Assembly: GCA_017940955.1 (NCBI GenBank) | Contig: JAGAXP010000102.1 | Location: forward strand, 1-10,827 | Reading direction: 5' to 3' | Length of the DNA: 10,827 bases | Source of the DNA: Oribacterium sp. | GTDB lineage: Bacteria; Bacillota_A; Clostridia; Lachnospirales; Lachnospiraceae | In this document: in pieces, positions 1 to 6,443 of the stretch | Layout: each line of letters starts with the position of its first letter | Position numbering within the stretch: position 1 is the stretch's first letter | Made by a program: the position numbers and the translations under genes | Notes under the pieces: generated by a model | Seen by the model: the letters and a program-made list of their open reading frames with translations, nothing else | Told to the model about the DNA's origin: nothing | The model's database searches: none

Positions 1-264
1 ATCACGACAGGAAAGATTTATAATGTTGTTGCCGAGAGCTCTTCCCATGAGGAATTCCATTGAAAGATAATAAACTCTCTTGGCGTCCTTTTTCTCAGTT
101 ACCTTCTGAGTTGCCATCCAGTCATCAATGATGGTGTTCTGAACAGCATAAGAAACTGCAAAAAAAGCTTCCTTTGTGTTGAGATCCTCAAGTGATCTGC
201 GATAAAGCTTGCGGGCACTGCTCTTAATTTCTTTTTTCAATAATTCCTTATCGAACTTCTCCAC
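1..264 (-). CDS. glgP: Glycogen/alpha-glucan phosphorylase, N-terminal fragment (runs off left edge)
   Basis: Only the first 88 codons lie in the window. The translation begins VEKFDKELLKKEIKSSARKL and ends near YYLSMEFLMGRALGNNI, a hallmark of the N-terminal region of GT35 glycogen/starch/maltodextrin phosphorylases, as is the preceding AVQNTIIDDW stretch. These cytosolic PLP enzymes release glucose-1-phosphate from alpha-1,4-glucans by phosphorolysis. The PLP lysine and catalytic region would lie outside the window. I chose the GTG at 264 because AAAGGA lies about 8 nt upstream of it. An in-frame ATG at 288 would add 8 residues but has no convincing Shine-Dalgarno and sits in the loop of a small hairpin (TCGAAA/TTTCGA, 280-297). 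It follows ileS in the same direction, with a hairpin between them. The family call is confident; whether glycogen or maltodextrin is the substrate cannot be told. Confidence 0.88.
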   Translation of the reverse strand, partial: MEKFDKELLKKEIKSSARKLYRRSLEDLNTKEAFFAVSYAVQNTIIDDWMATQKVTEKKDAKRVYYLSMEFLMGRALGNNIINLSCRD

Positions 265-299
265 TATCCTATTCCTTTCTCGAAACATGCATTTCGAAT

Positions 300-335
300 C
301 CTTATGGAAACATATATCATTATGTTTCCATAAGG
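300..335 (-). other. Perfect 15-bp inverted repeat between ileS and glgP
   Basis: Arms 300-314 and 321-335 (CCTTATGGAAACATA and its mirror on the minus strand) pair without mismatch around a 6-nt loop. The hairpin starts 12 nt after the ileS stop. No run of T follows it on the minus strand (the next bases are ATTCGAAATG), so it is not a textbook intrinsic terminator of ileS. It could be an mRNA 3'-end stabiliser or processing site, a weak terminator, or a protein-binding palindrome upstream of glgP. No convincing separate glgP promoter was found. Confidence 0.7.
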
Positions 336-347
336 GGTTCTTGGTTT

Positions 348-3300
348 TTAAATCTTTTCGACAGCAAGAGTCATGGTCTCTCCATTGATATCCCATTCCT
401 TCTCGTATCCCTGAGTAAGATTATACACGATTGTGTCCGCCATAACCACTCTTATGATCTCACTTTCGTTCTTACGCATAAGATTAGCCATCTTATCGTT
501 GTCCTTCACATATACCTTGATATGATCCATGACCTCGAAGCCTGCTTCTTTACGCATTGTCTGTATCTTGGAAATGATCTCTCTTACAAATCCCTCTTCG
601 ATGAGCTCCGGTGTAAGATTTGTATCGAGAACAACGGTGAGATTGTTGCCCTCTTCTGTGACAAATCCACCCTTCTCGGATACATCTATAAGAAGGTCAT
701 CCTTTGTAAGTGAAACTTCCGCATCTCCATCAACCACGAACTTGATTTCGCCGTTAGTCTCGAGATCGTCCATGGCCTTTGATCCATCAATCTCTGAAAG
801 ATATGTACGTATGGAATTCAGGTGCTTTCCGTATTTAGGACCTACAGTCTTAAGCTGAGGCTTGAAGGTGTAGGAAGTAAATGCTCTTAAGTCATCCTGG
901 AAAATAACATTCTTTACATTGAGCTCATCCTCGATGATGTCAATGTAATACTGATCAAGACCGGATTCTGACTTCACATACATGTTTCCGATAGGCTGAC
1001 GGTTCTTAACAGCAGCTGTATTTCTTGCGGCACGTCCGAGGATTACGATACGAAGTACCTTATCCATGCTCTCTTCAAGCTCTGCATCGATCATGGATTC
1101 ATCCGCCACAGGGAAAGAACAAAGGTGAACTGACTTCTTTGCCTGTGGATCCACCGTGCATACAAGATTTCTGTAGATGGACTCTGTGATGAACGGAACC
1201 ATAGGAGCCGCAATCTTTGAGAAGGTAACCAGTGTGGTGTAAAGAGTCATGTAAGCATTGATCTTGTCCTGCTCCATACCCTTTGCCCAGAAACGTTCTC
1301 TTGAACGGCGAACATACCAGTTGGACATATCATCCGCAAATTCCTGAAGGGCATTTGCTGCCTCAGGGATTCTGAAGTTTGTAAGGTTGTCATCTACTGA
1401 CTTGACTACGGAATTGAGCTTGCTGAGAAGCCATTTATCCATAACCCCGAGCTTATCGTATTCAAGTGAATACCTGGTCGGATCAAAATCATCAATATTT
1501 GCATAAAGCACGAAGAATGCATAAGTGTTCCAAAGTGTGGAAAGGAACTTACGCTGTCCTTCAACTACAGCCTTGTCATGGAATCTGTTTGGAAGCCATG
1601 GTGCTGAGTTTGTGTAGAAGAACCAGCGGATAGCGTCAGCGCCGTGCTTCTTTAATGCTTCCATAGGGTCAACAGCATTACCCTTGGACTTACTCATCTT
1701 CTGTCCGTTCTCATCCTGAACATGACCGAGTACGAGAACGTTCTCGTAAGGTGCCTTGTTGAAAAGTATTGTACTCTCTGCAAGAAGTGAGTAGAACCAG
1801 CCTCTGGTCTGGTCAACGGCCTCACAGATAAACTGTGCGGGGAACTGTGCCTCGAAAAGCTCCTTGTTCTCAAAAGGATAATGATGCTGTGCGTATGGCA
1901 TAGCACCTGAATCGAACCAGCAGTCGATAACCTCAGGTACTCTCTTCATGTCGCCGCCGCACTTAGGACACTTGCAGGTAAGCTTGTCAACGTAAGGTTT
2001 GTGGAGCTCGATATGCTCGTAGCCTACGTAATCTGAGCTGTAGCCCTCCTTGCCGGAAGCCTTAAGCTCTGAAAGAACATCTTCATAGTTGTATGCTCTT
2101 TCTCTCAGCTCCTGAATAGAACCGATGGCATCCTTCTCGCCGCAGTCCTTACATACCCAGATATTGAGAGGAGTTCCCCAATAACGGTTACGTGAAAGAC
2201 CCCAGTCCTGAACATTCTCTATCCATGCACCGAAACGGCCTGAACCGATGGTCTCGGGATACCACTTAACGGTAGCATTATTCTTAACAAGGTCATCCTT
2301 TACAGCGCTCATCTTGATGAACCAGGATTCTCTTGCGTAGTAGATAAGCGGAGTATCGCATCTCCAGCAGTGAGGATATGAGTGTGTGAACTTAGGAGCA
2401 TCATAGAGAAGCTTTCTTCCCGAAAGATCCTTCAATACCTCAGGATCACAGCTGATTGCACCCTCTGCGATTTCCTTTTCCGTAGGCTTACATCTCATAC
2501 CTGCAAACGGAGTCTCGGCAGTCATGCATCCGCTCTCATCAACAAACTTAACGAGAGGCATATCATTCTCACGGCCTACACGGGCATCATCTTCACCGAA
2601 GGCAGGAGCCTGGTGAACGATACCGGTACCGTCTTCAGCTGTAACGTAAGAATCACATACCACGTAATGAGCTCTCTTGTGCTGTTTAGCTGCCACATCT
2701 GCCGCACACTGATAAAGGGGCTCGTAGTCAATACCTACGAGATCTGTTCCCTTATAGGTCTCAAGAACTTCATAAGCCTTCTCACCTTCCTTTGCAAGAG
2801 GTGAAAGAACCTTGTCAAGAAGTGATGAAGCCATGACATATGTATAACCGTCAGCGGCCTTAACCTTTGAATACTCAAGATCCGGGTTTACGCAAAGTGC
2901 GGTATTGGAAGGAAGTGTCCATGGTGTGGTTGTCCAGGCAAGGAAGTAGAAATCCTGATCCTTTGCCTTGAAACGAACGATGGCTGAACGCTCATTTAAC
3001 TCCTTATAGCCCTGTGCTACTTCGTGGCTGGAAAGAGGAGTTCCGCAGCGTGGGCAGTAGGGAACTACCTTGAAGCCTTCATAAAGAAGACCCTTCTTCC
3101 AGATCTCTTTAAGAGCCCACCACTCAGACTCGATAAAATCATCATGATAAGTAACATATGGATTGTCCATATCTGCCCAGAAGCCTACCTTGTAAGAGAA
3201 ATCCTCCCACATGCCCTTATACTTCCAGACATTTTCCTTACATAAATCTATAAAAGGCGCAACTCCATACTTCTCAATCTGCTCTTTTCCGTTGATGCCG

Positions 3301-3599
3301 ATGGACTTTTCAACTTCCAGCTCTACAGGAAGTCCGTGGGTATCCCATCCTGCCTTTCTGGGAACCATAGAACCCTTCATGGCACGGTATCTTGGGATCA
3401 TGTCCTTAAATGCTCGGGTCTCAACATGTCCGATATGAGGTTTTCCGTTTGCGGTAGGAGGACCGTCGTAGAATACGTAAGAAGGATCTCCCTCATGCTC
3501 TTTGATGGAATCCTCAAAGATATGATTCTGTTTCCAGAACTCCTCAACCTCATTCTCGCGCTCTACGAAGTTCATGTTTGTATCAACTTTTTTAAACAT
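348..3599 (-). CDS. ileS: Isoleucyl-tRNA synthetase, type 2 (IleRS2)
   Basis: This 1083-residue cytosolic class Ia aminoacyl-tRNA synthetase charges tRNA-Ile using ATP and hydrolyses Val-tRNA-Ile in its CP1 editing domain. The HIGH signature is intact at residues 55-58 within PPTANGKPHIGH. The editing-domain motif TTTPWTLPSNTA lies near residue 222. KMSKS is at 634-638. Cysteine pairs typical of insertion zinc sites occur, including CPRCG, CWRC and CKDCG. The length exceeds the roughly 930 residues usual for type 1, and the C-terminus lacks the type 1 zinc finger. That, with the FYDGPPTANGKPHIGH wording, points to the eukaryote-like type 2 form, which as a class is less sensitive to mupirocin. 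The ATG at 3599 is preceded by AAGGAG (11-nt spacer) and a closer AAGG. It is monocistronic or leads into glgP, and is separated from the upstream operon by a terminator and its own promoter. Confidence 0.97.
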   Translation of the reverse strand: MFKKVDTNMNFVERENEVEEFWKQNHIFEDSIKEHEGDPSYVFYDGPPTANGKPHIGHVETRAFKDMIPRYRAMKGSMVPRKAGWDTHGLPVELEVEKSIGINGKEQIEKYGVAPFIDLCKENVWKYKGMWEDFSYKVGFWADMDNPYVTYHDDFIESEWWALKEIWKKGLLYEGFKVVPYCPRCGTPLSSHEVAQGYKELNERSAIVRFKAKDQDFYFLAWTTTPWTLPSNTALCVNPDLEYSKVKAADGYTYVMASSLLDKVLSPLAKEGEKAYEVLETYKGTDLVGIDYEPLYQCAADVAAKQHKRAHYVVCDSYVTAEDGTGIVHQAPAFGEDDARVGRENDMPLVKFVDESGCMTAETPFAGMRCKPTEKEIAEGAISCDPEVLKDLSGRKLLYDAPKFTHSYPHCWRCDTPLIYYARESWFIKMSAVKDDLVKNNATVKWYPETIGSGRFGAWIENVQDWGLSRNRYWGTPLNIWVCKDCGEKDAIGSIQELRERAYNYEDVLSELKASGKEGYSSDYVGYEHIELHKPYVDKLTCKCPKCGGDMKRVPEVIDCWFDSGAMPYAQHHYPFENKELFEAQFPAQFICEAVDQTRGWFYSLLAESTILFNKAPYENVLVLGHVQDENGQKMSKSKGNAVDPMEALKKHGADAIRWFFYTNSAPWLPNRFHDKAVVEGQRKFLSTLWNTYAFFVLYANIDDFDPTRYSLEYDKLGVMDKWLLSKLNSVVKSVDDNLTNFRIPEAANALQEFADDMSNWYVRRSRERFWAKGMEQDKINAYMTLYTTLVTFSKIAAPMVPFITESIYRNLVCTVDPQAKKSVHLCSFPVADESMIDAELEESMDKVLRIVILGRAARNTAAVKNRQPIGNMYVKSESGLDQYYIDIIEDELNVKNVIFQDDLRAFTSYTFKPQLKTVGPKYGKHLNSIRTYLSEIDGSKAMDDLETNGEIKFVVDGDAEVSLTKDDLLIDVSEKGGFVTEEGNNLTVVLDTNLTPELIEEGFVREIISKIQTMRKEAGFEVMDHIKVYVKDNDKMANLMRKNESEIIRVVMADTIVYNLTQGYEKEWDINGETMTLAVEKI

Positions 3600-3600
3600 C

Positions 3601-3712
3601 AGCGCCTTATCTCCTTAAATCATATATTAAACCGAAATTCCGCAGCATCCTTTGTCGTTTTTAAACGTGATTTTCCAATGTTTTGAAAAATGGGTAAACT
3701 TCGGTCTTTAGC
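3601..3712 (-). promoter_or_regulatory. ileS 5' leader without a recognisable T-box
   Basis: Between the predicted transcription start (near 3712) and the ileS start codon lie about 112 untranslated nt. AGACCGAA (minus strand, around 3700-3707) can pair with TTCGGTTT (around 3629-3636), enclosing smaller hairpins such as ATTTTTC/GGAAAAT (about 3672-3693) and CGTTT/AAACG. I could not find the conserved T-box sequence (AGGGTGGNACCGCG-like) or an intrinsic terminator in the leader, so T-box control, common for Firmicute synthetase genes, is not supported here. Any regulatory role of this leader is unproven. Confidence 0.4.
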
Positions 3713-3718
3713 GTACTA

Positions 3719-3747
3719 ATTATATCGGACTCACCTTGTAAAATCAA
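3719..3747 (-). promoter_or_regulatory. ileS promoter, sigma-A type
   Basis: On the minus strand TTGATT (3742-3747) is followed after exactly 17 nt by a perfect TATAAT (3719-3724). It lies just downstream of the terminator of the preceding operon and about 120 nt upstream of the ileS start codon, as expected for an independent promoter. The predicted transcription start is near 3712. Confidence 0.82.
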
Positions 3748-3813
3748 GCAAGGGAGGCGTTAAAAGCTTTACAGACTGGTAGATATAACCGGAATTTATG
3801 GATAATATAAAAT

Positions 3814-3842
3814 AGCCGGTGCTCCGCTACGGAACACCGGCT
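3814..3842 (-). terminator. Intrinsic terminator of the ddh-lysR-EIIB operon
   Basis: AGCCGGTG (3814-3821) pairs with CACCGGCT (3835-3842), then after one mismatch TCCG (3823-3826) pairs with CGGA (3830-3833), leaving a 3-nt loop. On the minus strand the GC-rich stem is followed by ATTTTATATTAT, a moderately U-rich tail. It begins 6 nt after the stop codon of the EIIB-like gene, and the plus-strand side has no T tract, so it serves minus-strand transcription. Confidence 0.85.
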
Positions 3843-3848
3843 GTTATG

Positions 3849-4265
3849 TCATGCTACCGGAGTAACATGCTTTTTCAATTCATTTTCCACAGATTCCGCT
3901 TCGGAACCTATGATGATATGTACTGCTGTTTTACTGGGGCGGAGAACTCCTCCGACTTTAGCGGACCGTATCTTCTTTTCATCCACGGCACCGTATTCGT
4001 TTATCTGTACCTTCAGCCTTCCGCCGTCATGGCCGACTTCCCGGACATTTTCGCTGCCGCCTAAGCCCTCAAGAATGATCTTTGCAACTTCAGACATATC
4101 TGCTTTATTGTCCAGTGTGATATGCAGCTTTTCATCCTCTGCTATCTTCATGGAAAGCTTGTCAGCATTTTTCCGTTTAATGTTTTTGTAGACATTGTAG
4201 GCTATTATGGCGGCAAGTATTACTACTGCAACCACAGCAATGATTACAATATTGTTATTCTCCAT
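3849..4265 (-). CDS. Membrane-anchored PTS EIIB-like domain protein lacking the phosphorylation Cys
   Basis: This 138-residue protein has one N-terminal hydrophobic segment (IVIIAVVAVVILAAIIAYNV, about residues 6-25) followed by a basic KNIKRKN stop, predicting a cytoplasmic C-terminal domain. Residues about 60-135 match the glucose-family EIIB fold: GLGGSENVREV, then RLKVQI, then GGVL and IIIGSEAESVENELKK. In active EIIB the phosphorylated cysteine lies in a D-x-C-x-T-R-L-R context; here the equivalent stretch is GHDGGRLK, so Cys is Asp (residue 80) and Thr is Gly. No EIIC transporter is adjacent. It therefore probably does not pass phosphate to a sugar and may be a sensor, scaffold or regulator; that is inference. 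I chose the ATG at 4265 because GGAG (4272-4275) lies 6 nt upstream. An upstream in-frame ATG at 4277 lacks a ribosome binding site and would overlap lysR. It is the last gene of its operon. Confidence 0.75.
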   Translation of the reverse strand: MENNNIVIIAVVAVVILAAIIAYNVYKNIKRKNADKLSMKIAEDEKLHITLDNKADMSEVAKIILEGLGGSENVREVGHDGGRLKVQINEYGAVDEKKIRSAKVGGVLRPSKTAVHIIIGSEAESVENELKKHVTPVA

Positions 4266-4266
4266 A

Positions 4267-5181
4267 TCAGTCTCCATTCTGCTGCTTTGAATATTTTTTC
4301 AATTCGGCAACATAGCGTTCCCCAAGTTCACTTAAAGGAATTTTTTTCTTTTTGATATATCCTATGGTCATCTTCTCAGTGGTATCAAGCTTTACGGTGG
4401 TGTACTCATCACCGTTCAGTTCCTGACATATGATGCCTGAGCACATTGTGTAGCCATTGAGCCCAACCATGAGATTCAGGGCTGTGGCCCTGTCATCACA
4501 CTTTATGATCTGCTTGTAATCATAGGTGCTGAGAACCTCTTCCGCAAAATAGAAGGAATTGTGCTCCCCCTGATAGAAGCTGAGACATGGATAATGCTTC
4601 AGATCCTCAAGGGTTATGAGATCCTTTTTTGCCATAGGATTCTGCTTGCTCATGAATACATAAATGTCACAATCAAAAAGCGGTATGAATTCCAGAGAAT
4701 CCTCTCTCAGTATCTTACCGATGACTTTGTTGTTGAAATCATTCATGTAAATGACTCCAACCTCGGAGGTCTGATTCTTTACATCATTTATGACTTCTAT
4801 GGTCTTGGTTTCCTTTACCGCGAACTCGTAGGTGTCCATACCAAACTCTCTCGCAAGCTGTATGAAGGCTTCAACCGCAAAGGTATAATGCTGCATTGAT
4901 ACGGCAAACTTCTTTTTGCGGGTGCCTGCATTAACATACTTGTCTTCCATGAGCTGGTACTGCTCAACAATCTGTCTCGCGTATCCGAGGAATTCCTCAC
5001 CTTCTGCAGTGATGACTATTCCACGGTTGGAGCGGAGAAAAATGTCGAGACCGATCTCTTTCTCCAGCTCTTTTATAGCGGCAGAAAGTGACGGCTGAGT
5101 TATAAAAAGGTGCTTTGCGGCCTCATTCATGGAACCGCAGTCGGCAACAGCGATCACCTGCTTTAACTGCTGTAGTGTCAT
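4267..5181 (-). CDS. LysR-family transcriptional regulator
   Basis: This 304-residue cytosolic DNA-binding protein has the LysR N-terminal winged helix-turn-helix at residues 1-60. It reads MTLQQLKQVIAVADCGSMNE, then AAKHLFITQPSLSAAIKELE, then LGLDIFLR-like IGLDIFLRSNRGIVITAEGE, and is followed by a linker helix. Residues about 90-295 form the periplasmic-binding-protein-like effector domain, beginning FAVSMQHYTFAVEAF and containing DVKNQTSEVGVIYMNDFN and QGEHNSFYFAEE. The effector-domain wording resembles Firmicute LysR regulators of sulfur-amino-acid genes (CmbR/MetR-like), but this is from memory and the effector cannot be assigned. The ATG at 5181 follows AAGGGG with a 7-nt spacer. The gene starts 18 nt after the wall-binding protein gene and ends 1 nt before the EIIB-like gene, so it is co-transcribed with its likely targets rather than divergent, which is less usual for LysR genes. 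Confidence 0.93.
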   Translation of the reverse strand: MTLQQLKQVIAVADCGSMNEAAKHLFITQPSLSAAIKELEKEIGLDIFLRSNRGIVITAEGEEFLGYARQIVEQYQLMEDKYVNAGTRKKKFAVSMQHYTFAVEAFIQLAREFGMDTYEFAVKETKTIEVINDVKNQTSEVGVIYMNDFNNKVIGKILREDSLEFIPLFDCDIYVFMSKQNPMAKKDLITLEDLKHYPCLSFYQGEHNSFYFAEEVLSTYDYKQIIKCDDRATALNLMVGLNGYTMCSGIICQELNGDEYTTVKLDTTEKMTIGYIKKKKIPLSELGERYVAELKKYSKQQNGD

Positions 5182-5199
5182 ATCATATCCCCTTGGAAG

Positions 5200-6432
5200 T
5201 TACTTTCTTGCTGCTGAGTAGGTAACGAAACCGGCAGGATCAATATGGATATGGTCTGCTACCCATGTTTCATGACCGGAGCCTATGATACGGGATGGAG
5301 ACATGGTGCTGATGCTTCCATCTGACTCCTTAATTTCGATCACGGCATCGGTTCTGAGGCATCCGTCTCCCTCATACACCTTGCTGCCCATAGAGCCATC
5401 TGCCTTACGCTTATAAAGCTTCAGAGAAGCATAGGTATACCAGGAGAAGCCGTTTTCCTTTTCGGGCATAAGCTGATAGCCTCCCTCAGAACGTTCGGAA
5501 AACTCAGCTATAAGATAAGGATCCTTTATAAGTTCATCCCTGTAAAAAGAAGTCAGGTCACTGAGCCTTTCGGCAGGTTCCTTTGATCTGAACACAGAAC
5601 CGTTAAATGCAAGCTTTGTTCCGTCTGGAGCAACCGTATCTATCAGTGCCGCACCGTCCTCTCCAACATAGAAATTACCTACATGAGCAGATTTTGTAAT
5701 GGTGCCGGTGGATGGATCAAGGTAGTAAAATTTACCGTCGTCAATGATCCAGCCTGAGGTAAGCTTTCCGTTTTCGTAGTAATATTTATCTCCCGAAGCA
5801 TCTGTGAACCAGCCGTTATACAGCTCCGCAGCTTCTCCGGTTGCAGGATCTGCCTTGTATAGAAGGGTGGTTCCGTTTTCGTCGGTTTTATAGACTGAAG
5901 ATGTGTCATTTATGCCGGCAGAAGCTGATGTTCCGGCAGATGATGTAGATGTTTCTTCCGTTCCTTTGGTTTCGGTAGTTGATGCCTGCTCTGCAGAAGC
6001 TCCTGTTCCGGCAGATGATGTCAATGCTTCTGCCGCTCCTTTGGTTTCACTAATTGAAGTCTGACCGGCAGAAGTATCTCCCACAGCCGGTGCCAATGTT
6101 CCTGCAGTCGGCGTCAATGTTTCTGCGGTTGATGCCAATGTTCCTGCAGAAGGTGCATTTTCGGAAGCCATGGTCTCTGTGGCAACGGACTCGGAATTCT
6201 CTCCGCTGTACATAGCAAGTCCCGCTTTAATATCTTCCGGTATATCGAGCCCGTTAGTTTTGTAAAAATCGGCTACGGTATTATAGTATTCGGCCTTCTG
6301 AGAGTCATTAAGCAACTCAAGTGCGGCTGCAATATCTTCTTTTTGTGCAGCAAGGCCCAAAGATGTCTGAGATAGTGAAACTGCCGCTGTTAAAGCGGCA
6401 GATATCATAAACATTTTTCCTTTATTTTTCAT
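5200..6432 (-). CDS. Secreted cell-wall-binding-repeat protein with Ser/Thr/Ala-rich repeats
   Basis: The predicted protein has 410 residues. It starts with a Sec signal peptide (MKNKGK, then hydrophobic MFMISAALTAAVSL, likely cut near LGLAAQ). A short helical region (about 30-75) precedes a low-complexity Ser/Thr/Ala/Gly/Glu linker (about 76-180) built from two repeat families. Residues about 187-265 carry YG-type wall-binding repeats (NGWFTDASGDKYYYENGKLT, SGWIIDDGKFYYLD, GNFYVGEDG). The last 145 residues form a domain I do not recognise, with VYEGDGCLRTDAVIEI and HETWVADHIHIDPAGFVTY. No LPXTG anchor is seen, so wall attachment would be through the repeats. The ATG at 6432 has GAGG 6 nt upstream; an in-frame ATG at 6444 overlaps the ddh stop (TGATG) and lacks a ribosome binding site. 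Position behind ddh suggests a cell-envelope role. No catalytic motif was seen, so structural or adhesive function is a guess. Confidence 0.85.
   Translation of the reverse strand: MKNKGKMFMISAALTAAVSLSQTSLGLAAQKEDIAAALELLNDSQKAEYYNTVADFYKTNGLDIPEDIKAGLAMYSGENSESVATETMASENAPSAGTLASTAETLTPTAGTLAPAVGDTSAGQTSISETKGAAEALTSSAGTGASAEQASTTETKGTEETSTSSAGTSASAGINDTSSVYKTDENGTTLLYKADPATGEAAELYNGWFTDASGDKYYYENGKLTSGWIIDDGKFYYLDPSTGTITKSAHVGNFYVGEDGAALIDTVAPDGTKLAFNGSVFRSKEPAERLSDLTSFYRDELIKDPYLIAEFSERSEGGYQLMPEKENGFSWYTYASLKLYKRKADGSMGSKVYEGDGCLRTDAVIEIKESDGSISTMSPSRIIGSGHETWVADHIHIDPAGFVTYSAARK
5933..6082 (-). repeat. Two diverged 75-bp tandem repeats in the wall protein gene
   Basis: Units 5933-6007 and 6008-6082 align without gaps: both begin CCGGCAGATGATGT on the plus strand and share TCCTTTGGTTTC at the same offset. 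They encode 25-residue units containing TETKG and TSSAGT. A partial further unit (CCGGCAGAAG at 5915) lies next to them. The frame is preserved, so unit number could change without breaking the protein. Confidence 0.8.
6091..6153 (-). repeat. Three 21-bp tandem repeats in the wall protein gene
   Basis: Units 6091-6111, 6112-6132 and 6133-6153 are 21-bp copies of TGCCAATGTTCCTGCAG plus four variable bases on the plus strand. They encode heptads SAGTLAS, TAETLTP and TAGTLAP. The first and third units are more alike than either is to the middle one. They lie in the Ser/Thr-rich spacer that would hold the wall-binding repeats away from the signal-peptide end. Confidence 0.8.
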
Positions 6433-6443
6433 GTAAAACCTCA

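Noticed and set aside
2382..2804. Plus-strand open frame of 140 codons inside ileS
   Set aside because: It lies entirely opposite a strongly conserved synthetase gene, has no ribosome binding site context or recognisable protein features, and is a shadow of the coding strand.
3607..3648. A 13-codon minus-strand reading frame (MLRNFGLIYDLRR) in the ileS leader, possible leader peptide
   Set aside because: Its AAAGG lies directly against the ATG with no workable spacer, it contains a single Ile, and no attenuator hairpin with a U tract follows.
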